Shown here piece by piece: positions 17,504 through 25,213 of a stretch of 64,000 bases of DNA. Source of the DNA: Crassaminicella indica (GTDB lineage Bacteria; Bacillota; Clostridia; Peptostreptococcales; Thermotaleaceae); NCBI RefSeq assembly GCF_019203185.1, contig NZ_CP078093.1:2143058-2207057 (forward strand), read 5' to 3'. Positions within the stretch are counted from its first letter, which is position 1, and every line of letters begins with the position of its first letter. A program made the translations under genes and the position numbers. Below the pieces are notes generated by a model, which was not told where the DNA came from, did not search any database, and saw only the letters and a list, made by a program, of their open reading frames with translations.

Positions 17504-18454
17504 TTATTCACTAAAAGCTTCAGTAGATTCAACCTTCTCTGTACATCCACAAGGAGGTTTTTTGTTGATTTGATCTGGGAATAATTGTGGAAATGTTGAA
17601 CATATTGGAGCAGTTTCAGCTGAAAGCTTAGGGAATCCAGTAGATAGTACACATAACTGAACTGGAACAACAATTTTTTTCTCGCAAGTTACACATAAAG
17701 CGATAATTAGATTTGCTTTTACAGTACCAGTTACAGGACAGATTACAATGTCTCTCATAATACTATTGGTTGCTAGTCTTGTTTCGCAGCTTAAATTGCA
17801 GAATTCAGCAAAGCGTGGAAGAAATGCCGTATTAAAAACAGATGGCATACATAATTCGAAGAAATTGGTTAAAACAAGAGGTGCACATTCTCTTGCGATT
17901 GGTACATTTGTATATAGTGTAACTTGACATTCTTTATCACAATCATCAGTAAATAATGCATCTATTTCTACAACCACATCACCTGTGATTTTAACATTTT
18001 GAGTACCAAAGATAGGGGTACCCTTAAATTCTTCATCACAATCTCTTGTATTGGTATATAATATTTTTTCAGAAGCAGTTCCATCAGGACCTATTACAGT
18101 AATAGGTTTTCCATTTCCGTCTTCTACAAATTCTGCTCCAGAAATGGTTGTTAAAGGCTTTACAATCAAGTTTCTCTCATCATTAATATCAGCTGGATTG
18201 AAGAATTTTCTACATCTGATATCTAAAATTCTAGTAATCCTTGCTCCTCTTCCTAAAGCAGGTTTGAATTCTTGACCTGAAATAGTTCTTAATCCTTGCA
18301 AATTAAATAATGCAGCATCGTAAACTTTTTGAACATATAAGGATTCAGCCCGAACCTTTCTAAGTGTTCCATCAAATTCACAACCAGTATTTGCAGTACA
18401 GCATTTATCTGTAAGGGACATGGTAAGTGGTCCTGAATTTTGATTACATGTCAT
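17504..18454 (-). CDS. Cysteine-rich protein of unknown function, possibly a spore or exosporium protein
   Basis: The 316-residue product carries 19 cysteines in pairs or clusters (KCC, DKEC, CNLSC, CVTC, PPCGC). It has no signal peptide and is beta-rich with alternating hydrophobic residues. AAGGGGGTT precedes its ATG on the minus strand. Such Cys-rich, secretion-signal-free proteins in Clostridia are often structural proteins of the spore coat or exosporium, cross-linked by disulfides, but I do not recognise this family and that role is inference. It is transcribed divergently from the beta-rich protein at 18632. Confidence 0.7.
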   Translation of the reverse strand: MTCNQNSGPLTMSLTDKCCTANTGCEFDGTLRKVRAESLYVQKVYDAALFNLQGLRTISGQEFKPALGRGARITRILDIRCRKFFNPADINDERNLIVKPLTTISGAEFVEDGNGKPITVIGPDGTASEKILYTNTRDCDEEFKGTPIFGTQNVKITGDVVVEIDALFTDDCDKECQVTLYTNVPIARECAPLVLTNFFELCMPSVFNTAFLPRFAEFCNLSCETRLATNSIMRDIVICPVTGTVKANLIIALCVTCEKKIVVPVQLCVLSTGFPKLSAETAPICSTFPQLFPDQINKKPPCGCTEKVESTEAFSE

Positions 18455-18631
18455 AGTTGTAACCCCCTTTTATTTTTCTTGTAAATGTCTTTTACACTGC
18501 TAGTATATTCATGCGAAAAATCATCTGTTACACTTTTAATACAAATTTGTCATATATTCTTATGTACTTCAATATGATAATAAGAAAGAAGCTTTTAATT
18601 TTGACTAATTTGTATTTAGGATGGTGAGAGT

Positions 18632-19948
18632 ATGTCCTTTGCAAATCAAAGAAATATTTTAATTCACGATCGTCTAGGAAATTTATATAATTTCCGATGG
18701 CATGAAGAAAAAATTATATATACATATTTTGACAAGTATTTAAAGGAATATGAATCAGATACACTTGTTGATGATTGTACATTAGAATATGATGCAGTCA
18801 TAGATGAAGAAAATAATGTATATTTTGCATACCACAGAAAAGATGGAAAACTGGTTTTAATGTTTTTGAAAAACGGTTTTTGGCATAAAAATCTTTTAGG
18901 AGGAGATAGAACTTTAAATATTTTCAATCTAAATTTATTCATATATAATCAACAAGTACATATGATTTATTGTATACCTGCAAATGAAAATAATATGTGT
19001 TATAGAATATATCACCATTATTATAAGAACCAAGAGTGGAAAACATTTGTTGTGCAGGATATTAAAAGAAAAAAATTATTAAATCCATTTCAAATTATAC
19101 AAAATGAAAAGAATTTAATAATAGGATTTTATGATTTTTTAAATGATGAAGAACAAATATACATCAAGGAATTTGATCAAAAAAATGAACAGTGGCAAAA
19201 TGCTCTGCAACTTACTTCAAGCAAGAAAGAAAAATTATATCTAGATATGTTCATGACAAAAAATAAAATTTTACATATTACATATTCAGAATATTTCCAA
19301 GGAAATCTTGTTATTAAATATGAAAAATATAAATTTGAAAATAATAAAGCAATAAGACTAATAGAAAAGGTCTTATCCAATCCTTCTAATTGTTCAAATG
19401 CTACTTTTATTCAGCAAGATGAAAAGCTTTGGATTGTATGGACGGAGTATGAACAGGTAGTTAGTTGTTTTACAGAGGATGATGGTGAAAATTGGAGCAA
19501 ACCATACTTGTGGAAAGAATCAAAAAAAATAGATTTTTTCAGGTATAAGTTTAATACAAATGATGAGGATATAAAGAAGGATTATCAGTTTAACTATACT
19601 TTTGGGAAAGGTTATCCTGAATTTTCATTTATAGGATTTGGGCCTCTTGAAAATGTAGAGATAATTCCTCGGAAAATAAATTCTAATAAAAATATTAAGG
19701 ATATAGTAAAGGGGCAAGAAATAAAAGATCAAGAAATACAGATAAAAAAAGAAAAGTTTTTTAAAAAAGAGTTATATGAATTACAAAAAAGTATAAAGAT
19801 ATTAGAGGATAAATTAAAAAGCGTTGAAGATTTAGAAGAAAGGTTGAAAACGATAGAAGAAAAAATTACAAGTGTTGAGAATTTAGAAGAAAGAATAAAA
19901 AATATAGAAGAGTATTTTAAGAGAAGAAGGAGAGGATTATTTAGATAG
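18632..19948 (+). CDS. Beta-rich (propeller-like) protein with C-terminal coiled coil, unknown function
   Basis: The first 340 residues consist of repeated beta-strand blocks, each ending near aromatic or Asp-Gly/Asn motifs (for example YFAYHRKDGKL, LHITYSEYF and WTEYEQVVSCF-EDDGENWS). They resemble the Asp-box blades of sialidase-like propellers. Residues 355-430 form a coiled coil with a tandem repeat (SVEDLEERLKTIEEKI, then SVENLEERIKNIEEYF), and the tail is basic. No signal peptide is seen. It faces away from the Cys-rich gene across a 177-bp promoter region, so the two may share regulation. Function unassigned. Confidence 0.7.
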   Translation: MSFANQRNILIHDRLGNLYNFRWHEEKIIYTYFDKYLKEYESDTLVDDCTLEYDAVIDEENNVYFAYHRKDGKLVLMFLKNGFWHKNLLGGDRTLNIFNLNLFIYNQQVHMIYCIPANENNMCYRIYHHYYKNQEWKTFVVQDIKRKKLLNPFQIIQNEKNLIIGFYDFLNDEEQIYIKEFDQKNEQWQNALQLTSSKKEKLYLDMFMTKNKILHITYSEYFQGNLVIKYEKYKFENNKAIRLIEKVLSNPSNCSNATFIQQDEKLWIVWTEYEQVVSCFTEDDGENWSKPYLWKESKKIDFFRYKFNTNDEDIKKDYQFNYTFGKGYPEFSFIGFGPLENVEIIPRKINSNKNIKDIVKGQEIKDQEIQIKKEKFFKKELYELQKSIKILEDKLKSVEDLEERLKTIEEKITSVENLEERIKNIEEYFKRRRRGLFR

Positions 19949-19975
19949 AAAGAAATAAAAAAGGATAGCTAACAA

Positions 19976-20007
19976 GGGTAAGGGATATAATTTCCTTACC
20001 TTTTTTT
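19976..20007 (+). terminator. Terminator of the beta-rich coiled-coil gene
   Basis: GGTAAGG and CCTTACC pair, followed by seven T's. Confidence 0.85.
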
Positions 20008-20035
20008 AAATTGTGATAACAATTTGATTAATATA

Positions 20036-20068
20036 AAAAAGGATTCTAACGTAAGCTAGAATCCTTAA
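20036..20068 (-). terminator. Terminator of tRNA-Leu(CAA)
   Basis: On the minus strand AGGATTCTA and TAGAATCCT pair, followed by six T's, just after the tRNA 3' end. Confidence 0.85.
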
Positions 20069-20073
20069 TTCAA

Positions 20074-20160
20074 TGGTGCCGAAGGTGGGACTCGAACCCA
20101 CACGGAGTCGCCCCCACCGGATTTTGAGTCCGGCGCGTCTGCCAATTCCACCACTTCGGC
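20074..20160 (-). tRNA. tRNA-Leu (anticodon CAA)
   Basis: The 87-nt minus-strand RNA has acceptor arms GCCGAAG/CTTCGGC, an encoded CCA, the T-arm GGTTCGAGTCC, a long class II variable arm and an anticodon arm CCGGA-CTCAAAA-TCCGG, giving anticodon CAA for UUG codons. A TATAAT-like box lies upstream on the same strand at 20177-20182. Confidence 0.96.
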
Positions 20161-20182
20161 TTATCTTGTGACAAGAATTATA

Positions 20183-20710
20183 ATAACACAAATCGAAAAG
20201 GAATGCAACAATATATTAAAAAAAATATAAAAGAAGTTTAAAGTTATTATTATGTAAAAAATGTTAAAAATAAATGAAAATTCTGGCTGTTTCTTGAAGA
20301 ATGCAAAGGATTATGGTAAACTCATTTTATGATAAAAATTTAGAGATGAGCATAATTAATAAAATTGCCGTAGGCAAAAAAATATAATGACAAAATTATG
20401 TAGATTTCTAAGAGTAAAATATAAAAAATGCAAAAGTAAGAAATTGGAAAATAAAAATAGACATAGCTATAGTGTGAAAAGAAAAATTGAATTTAAATTA
20501 AACTTTAAGTTATGCTACTTTTTTATATCCCGTTAGGGATTTAAGCTTGTCGATGCATCCATCTTTAATAGAGCACTAGCTAAAGCAAGTAAAGATATCT
20601 CCTTAGCCTCTAGAGAGTAGTCTTATTATGATAAGATAAAATTGTCGAGGGGGAAAAGATTATGTCAAGCAAAAGAAAATGAAAAAAGTGGTAAAGGAGT
20701 TTTTTTGAAG
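20183..20710. other. Gene-poor stretch leading into the TnpB element
   Basis: No convincing gene is seen. A 49-codon open frame at 20387-20536 is extremely Lys/Arg-rich and has no ribosome binding site. Its upstream TTGCCGTAGGCAA hairpin may be a chance or element-end structure. From about 20510 the sequence becomes less AT-rich, with CCCGTTAGGG and CTCTAGAG motifs; this is probably the left end of the TnpB element. Confidence 0.5.
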
Positions 20711-21904
20711 ATGGGATTCAAGAAGAAAAATGAAAATAGTATTGTATTATGCAAAAAAATTCAAATACACCCTACAAAAGGACAAATAGCAGATATAGAA
20801 AGAGATAGCTTTTTATGTAAACTCCTTTATAATACTTATTTAGCTCAAAGAAAAGAATATTATACTTGTTACAATAAAAACATGAAAATGACAGAACAGA
20901 GAAGTCAAATTAAGCTACTACGTGAGCAAAATACAGATTATGCAAAAGTATATGCAAAACATCTTCATGCAGTTTGTATGGATTTAGCAGTAGATTATGA
21001 TAATTGTGTTAAAAAAAGAAGTAAAGGAGAAAAAACTAGACTTCCTCGATATAAGGATAAGGATTATTTTTATCCACTTAAAACACCTAAACAATATGTG
21101 AAAATAAAAGAAGATAGAATTAAATTAGGTTTTTATGAAATAAAAGTAGATGTTAATGAAATACCAACAAATTATGGAGAGGTTTGGATTATTAAAGCTA
21201 GAAACAAATATTTAATTTCTGTGTCTTATGAAGTTAACAAAAAAGAAAACAATAACAATAATATTTTGGCAATAGATTTAGGGATTTCTAAATTTGCAAC
21301 AGGTATAAATCAAAATGGAGAAGTTATTGAAATTATAAACCCAAGATATGATAAGTATTGGAATAAAAAAATAGATAAAATAAGGTCAATGAGAGATACA
21401 AAGAAAAAGGGTAGTGGAAGATATAAAAAATTAACTAAGACTTTAAAAAGATTATATGAGAAAAGAAGGAAACAACAAGAGCATTTTATTCATACTATAA
21501 CAAAATATTTAGTCTTAAATAATAAAGAATTAATTCTTGGAGATTTATCACAAGAGCAAATGATTAAAAAATCAAATTTAATAAAATTAAACAGAAGTAT
21601 AAAAGAAAATTGGGGGTTAGGTAAATTCAAGACATTTTTAACATACAAGGCAAAATTACATGATGTTAAAGTGGTTTATATAAATGAAGCTTATACCTCT
21701 AAAACTTGTTCAAATTGTGGTAATCGAAAGAGCATGGAATTATCAAAAAGAGTTTATAAGTGTACGTGTGGTATGACATTAGATAGAGATATTAATTCAA
21801 GTATTAATATTTTTAATAAACACAATAAAAATAAAGCACTGAATTATAAGAATATAAACCAAGTAACTACTCTACATTTTCATTTTGGAAAATTAGTTGC
21901 TTGA
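20711..21904 (+). CDS. tnpB: TnpB-family RNA-guided nuclease-like protein (OrfB_IS605)
   Basis: The 397-residue product has an N-terminal WED/REC-like region, a RuvC-I motif AIDLGISKFATG (Asp near 189), a zinc finger (CSNCG, KCTCG) and RuvC-III TLDRDINSSINIF (Asp near 358-360). In RuvC-II the usual Glu-Asp-Leu is LGDLSQEQM, so the catalytic Glu position holds Gly (near 277), with Glu residues 4 before and 6 after. ATG 20711 is chosen; AAAGGAG lies upstream and TTG 20705 is an equally possible start. TnpB proteins are guided by an omega RNA from the element's right end. Whether this one cuts DNA is uncertain. Confidence 0.88.
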   Translation: MGFKKKNENSIVLCKKIQIHPTKGQIADIERDSFLCKLLYNTYLAQRKEYYTCYNKNMKMTEQRSQIKLLREQNTDYAKVYAKHLHAVCMDLAVDYDNCVKKRSKGEKTRLPRYKDKDYFYPLKTPKQYVKIKEDRIKLGFYEIKVDVNEIPTNYGEVWIIKARNKYLISVSYEVNKKENNNNNILAIDLGISKFATGINQNGEVIEIINPRYDKYWNKKIDKIRSMRDTKKKGSGRYKKLTKTLKRLYEKRRKQQEHFIHTITKYLVLNNKELILGDLSQEQMIKKSNLIKLNRSIKENWGLGKFKTFLTYKAKLHDVKVVYINEAYTSKTCSNCGNRKSMELSKRVYKCTCGMTLDRDINSSINIFNKHNKNKALNYKNINQVTTLHFHFGKLVA

Positions 21905-21985
21905 TTTTAAGAAAGGAAGTGAACAAAAGTACCGTTGGCTTGCGGTATAGCATTGTAGAGAAATGCTATTATGTACACTAATATT
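21905..21985 (+). ncRNA. Putative right-end hairpins / omega RNA 3' scaffold
   Basis: Just after tnpB, TACCG-TTGGCTTG-CGGTA and TAGCATT-GTAGAG-AAATGCTA form two hairpins in tandem. In TnpB elements the guide RNA scaffold is read from the tnpB 3' region into the right end, with the guide beyond it. The call rests on position and folding only. Confidence 0.45.
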
Positions 21986-22069
21986 TGTAAAAATATTGAG
22001 TGTATGAATAAAATCTATAATTTTCATATATTTATTAAGATTTTTATAGATTTTATAAAGCTGAAAGTA

Positions 22070-23023
22070 GTGGATCCAATTACTCATGGAGTTATTGGTC
22101 TTGCAATATCTGCATATAGTGGAGATCCAGTAGCATTTACGAATCCTGTTTCATTAGGTTGTGCACTTGGAGCAATGTCTCCAGATATTGATATTATTGC
22201 AAAACTAAAGGGAGATTATGTTTATTTGAAGCATCATAGAGGGATATCCCATTCTATACCTGCTCTTTTTATTCTTGCAGGAATAATTACAGCAGGATTA
22301 TCATTATTCTTTGCAGATTTTCAATTTTTAAGAGTTTTTATATGGACGCTGATGGGTTGCTTGTCTCATACATTATTTGATATTTTGAATTCATATGGAG
22401 CTAAGTTATTTATGCCTTTTACTAAGAGAAAATTTATGCTGGGGATTCTTATGCTTTATGATCCTGTTATTACAGTGTTGTGTTTTTTATTAATATTTGT
22501 AAAGGAAAAAACAATTGCTTTTTATTTATGTATTACGACAAGTTTTTTTGTATATCTAGGCTTAAGGTGGTTGATGAAGCAGTATGCCGAAAAAAAAGTA
22601 AAAAATTATTATCGCCACGGATATAAAATTTGCAGTGTAAATATTTTGCCAGCTCTTATGGCTTATCATAAATGGGATTTTATTGTAAGCACGAATAATT
22701 ATAATATTGTAGGGCAAGTAAATTTATTTAATGGAAAAATAATTGAAAGAAAAAAATTAAAGAAATTAGAAGATGAAGAAGTTAAAATGTTCAAGGAAAC
22801 AAATATTGGGAAATATTTTAGAGAGTTTACTCCTATTTATCATGTAATAAAATCGGAAGAAATGGACAATATAGTATTTAAGTTTATTGATTTACGTTAT
22901 TTTTTAAGAAATGATTTTATGCATCATGCTACGGTAATTTATGACCGCGAAAAAAATATCATTCAATCATTTTTTCATCCTTATCATATTGATAAAAGTA
23001 TTCCTGTGGCAGAAATGGACTAA
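22070..23023 (+). CDS. Membrane-bound metal-dependent hydrolase (YdjM/DUF457 family)
   Basis: The product begins MDPITHGVIGLA from GTG 22070 and contains SPDIDIIAKL and HHRGISHSIPAL, the His/Asp motifs of the YdjM/YbcI (DUF457) membrane hydrolases, followed by four or more hydrophobic segments and a soluble C-terminal region of about 140 residues. The frame is open upstream to 21971, but that part has no family similarity and runs into the TnpB right end. The ribosome binding site near 22070 is weak (GAAAG), so the insertion may have altered the natural 5' region. Substrate unknown. Confidence 0.8.
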   Translation: MDPITHGVIGLAISAYSGDPVAFTNPVSLGCALGAMSPDIDIIAKLKGDYVYLKHHRGISHSIPALFILAGIITAGLSLFFADFQFLRVFIWTLMGCLSHTLFDILNSYGAKLFMPFTKRKFMLGILMLYDPVITVLCFLLIFVKEKTIAFYLCITTSFFVYLGLRWLMKQYAEKKVKNYYRHGYKICSVNILPALMAYHKWDFIVSTNNYNIVGQVNLFNGKIIERKKLKKLEDEEVKMFKETNIGKYFREFTPIYHVIKSEEMDNIVFKFIDLRYFLRNDFMHHATVIYDREKNIIQSFFHPYHIDKSIPVAEMD

Positions 23024-23052
23024 AAGTGGCGTAGCTTGCGTCACTTTTTTTA
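23022..23052 (+). terminator. Terminator of the DUF457 gene
   Basis: AAAAGTGGCG and GCGTCACTTTT pair with one wobble, followed by T-rich sequence. Confidence 0.8.
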
Positions 23053-23068
23053 TATATTTGAAAAAATA

Positions 23069-23097
23069 GGGAACTTTATATAAGCTATAATCGTCTA
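23069..23097 (+). promoter_or_regulatory. ECF-type promoter of the sigma/anti-sigma operon
   Basis: GGGAACTTT (23069-23077) and CGTCTA (23092-23097) match the AAC -35 and CGTC -10 cores of ECF sigma promoters, with 17 bp from AAC to CGT. Its place just upstream of an ECF sigma gene suggests autoregulation. Confidence 0.65.
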
Positions 23098-23135
23098 AAA
23101 AGAGAATTGCTGTAAGAAGAAAGGAGGGACGTATT

Positions 23136-23735
23136 ATGATTAAAACTGTAAACGAACTAATCGATCAAAGTCAACAAGGCGATATTAAAAGCTTTGAAGC
23201 TTTGATAAAGGATCATCAAAAGCTAGCATTTAATATTGCATATAGAATGTTGGGAAATATAGAAGACGCAAAGGATGCAACACAAGATGCTTTTATAAAA
23301 ACCTATCGATCATTACATAAATTTAAGAGAGAAAGTAATTTTTCTACATGGTTGTATAGAATTGTAACAAATACTTGTTTAGATGTGTTAAGGAAAAGAA
23401 AATTACAAAAAACATATTCTTATGACTGTCAGATTGATACAGAAGATGGAGATATTATCAGAGATTTGCCAGATGCAACTAATTTGCCTGAAGATATGGT
23501 TGCAAAAAGAGAATGCCAAAGAAATATTCAAAATGCTATCAATTGTTTGTCAGAGGATCATAAAACGGTAATTGTATTAAGAGATATTAAAGGTTTTTCT
23601 TATGAACAGATTAGTAAAATATTAGATTGCTCAGAAGGAACGGTAAAATCAAGAATTAGTAGAGCAAGACAGTCATTAAAAAGAATTATGGAAAAGAATA
23701 GGGAACTTTATGATGAGTCTTACGTCAAATTATAG
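23136..23735 (+). CDS. ECF RNA polymerase sigma factor (SigW-like)
   Basis: The 199-residue protein has only sigma regions 2 and 4: AYRMLGNIEDAKDATQDAFIK and FSTWLYRIVTNTCLDVLRKRK (region 2), then LSEDHKTVIVLRDIKGFSYEQ and CSEGTVKSRISRARQSLK (region 4). AAAGGAGGGACGTATT precedes the ATG. It is followed 14 bp later by its apparent membrane anti-sigma factor and preceded by an ECF-type promoter. It probably responds to envelope stress; the regulon cannot be seen here. Confidence 0.94.
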   Translation: MIKTVNELIDQSQQGDIKSFEALIKDHQKLAFNIAYRMLGNIEDAKDATQDAFIKTYRSLHKFKRESNFSTWLYRIVTNTCLDVLRKRKLQKTYSYDCQIDTEDGDIIRDLPDATNLPEDMVAKRECQRNIQNAINCLSEDHKTVIVLRDIKGFSYEQISKILDCSEGTVKSRISRARQSLKRIMEKNRELYDESYVKL

Positions 23736-23749
23736 AAAGGAGGGATCTT

Positions 23750-25027
23750 ATGAGATGTATGGAAATGGAAGAGATGATATCTCTTTATATAGATGATATA
23801 TTAGATAAACATACAAAAGATATGTTAGATAAGCATTTAAAAGAATGTAAAGAATGTAGAAGTGAATATGAGAATTTAATGAGGCAGATTGATTTATGCA
23901 ATAAACTTCCAATGGTTGATTTGCCAGAGGGCTTTGAAGACGATTTGCATGAAGCTTTATTAAAGGTCAATGAAGAAAATGAAACTTTAGATAAAAAAAT
24001 AAATGTAGAGTCAATTTCTCTTAAGAAAAAGAATAAAAAGTTTAGTTGGAAGGTATTTTCTTCGATTGCGGCAGTATTTATTATACTAATTATATCTATT
24101 TCAACATTGAGTAGTATGAATATGGGTAAGAAAGAAGAAATAATTAAAGGATCAAAAGAAAATATAATGGAGATAAAACAAAGTATTGATGGTTTTGCTA
24201 CACCTAACAAAAATGAAGTTGCATTAGATAATAGTGAATTTCGTGGTAATAATGCTAAAAGTATTAAAACGCTTAGGGGTAGCTCTAAAATTAATACTGT
24301 ATCAGAAAAACAAGTAATAAAGTCAAATGAAAGAAAAATTATCAAGAGTGCTTATGTAGAGCTTGATATAGAGAATTATGATAAAAAATTCAATGAAATT
24401 ATAAATATGACAGAAGCTATGGGAGGATATATTGAGGATTCAAATACTGCATACAGTCATTATGTTCCCGAAAAAGTGGAGACTTCCTTAAAAAAAGGAA
24501 ATATAACAGTGCGTGTCCCAGAAGACAATTTTATAAGTATGGTAGAGAAAGTGAAAGAATTGGGAACAGTTACAAATTTTTCTATCAATGGCCAAGATAT
24601 TACACAAATGTATAGAGATACTGCTAATGAAATAGAAAATCTTAAAATTCAAGAAAAAAGACTTCGAGAAATTATGAAAAAAGCCAATAATGTAAAAGAT
24701 GTTCTAGAAGTAGAGAGAGAACTGACAAGGGTTCGTGGAGAACTTAATAGATTGACGGGTAATATTAAGAGATGGGATAACCTTGTTAGTCTTTCGAGTA
24801 TTCATATATCCTTGAATGAGATTATTCATAAGGATAAAAAGATTCAACAGGTAGATCATTATATACTGGATAAAGCAAAAAAAGGATGGATTAGCACTGT
24901 AAATCATATTGTGGATTTTTTTGAAAAAAGCTTTGTTCTATTTGTAAGCATATTACCTATTATCTTATTAATAGGGGTTATTGGAATACCTATAATATAT
25001 GTTATTAAAAAACTTCAAAACAAATAA
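23750..25027 (+). CDS. Membrane anti-sigma factor: zinc-finger (ZAS/HC2) plus DUF4349 sensor
   Basis: The N-terminus holds Cys3 and the motif HLKECKEC (His29-x3-Cys33-x2-Cys36), the zinc anti-sigma signature that binds ECF factors. A transmembrane helix lies near residues 101-120. The outside part (about 190-390) matches DUF4349: SAYVELDIENYDKKFNEI, NITVRVPEDNFISM and a coiled region VLEVERELTRVRGELNRL. A second membrane helix is at the C-terminus (395-420). The gene begins 14 bp after the sigma gene with AAAGGAGGGATC. It plausibly holds the sigma factor at the membrane until an envelope signal arrives. Confidence 0.88.
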   Translation: MRCMEMEEMISLYIDDILDKHTKDMLDKHLKECKECRSEYENLMRQIDLCNKLPMVDLPEGFEDDLHEALLKVNEENETLDKKINVESISLKKKNKKFSWKVFSSIAAVFIILIISISTLSSMNMGKKEEIIKGSKENIMEIKQSIDGFATPNKNEVALDNSEFRGNNAKSIKTLRGSSKINTVSEKQVIKSNERKIIKSAYVELDIENYDKKFNEIINMTEAMGGYIEDSNTAYSHYVPEKVETSLKKGNITVRVPEDNFISMVEKVKELGTVTNFSINGQDITQMYRDTANEIENLKIQEKRLREIMKKANNVKDVLEVERELTRVRGELNRLTGNIKRWDNLVSLSSIHISLNEIIHKDKKIQQVDHYILDKAKKGWISTVNHIVDFFEKSFVLFVSILPIILLIGVIGIPIIYVIKKLQNK

Positions 25028-25031
25028 TCTC

Positions 25032-25066
25032 AAAAAAACAGGTCTAGTAAGAGACTTGTTTTTTTT
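25032..25066 (+). terminator. Terminator of the sigma/anti-sigma operon
   Basis: AAACAGGTCT and AGACTTGTTT pair, with the A-run opposite an eight-T run, so it also forms on the other strand. Confidence 0.8.
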
Positions 25067-25213
25067 AGTGGGAATTTTTTTATTTTCTAATTATATTTAC
25101 TATTAATGTTGCAATGTTTTGTTATAATAAACACATAGATAATTATTAAGAATGTAGTTATGTTTACTATATTTTGAATAAGCCTTAGAAGAAATTACAA
25201 GGAGAGGATTAGT

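Larger units (their letters stand above)
20510..21985 (+). mobile_element. Stand-alone IS605/IS1341-type element carrying tnpB
   Basis: The element has a TnpB gene but no TnpA, like the IS1341-type non-autonomous members of the IS200/IS605 group. The left end is probably within 20510-20640, where base composition changes. The right end holds two hairpins downstream of tnpB. There are no terminal inverted repeats, as expected for this group, so exact boundaries cannot be set here. Confidence 0.55.

Noticed and set aside
20387-20536. 49-codon plus-strand open frame between the tRNA and tnpB
   Set aside because: No ribosome binding site and an extreme Lys/Arg/Phe content expected of A-rich noncoding DNA.
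23785-24345. 186-codon minus-strand open frame
   Set aside because: Antisense to the anti-sigma gene, which has clear domains; no start signals.
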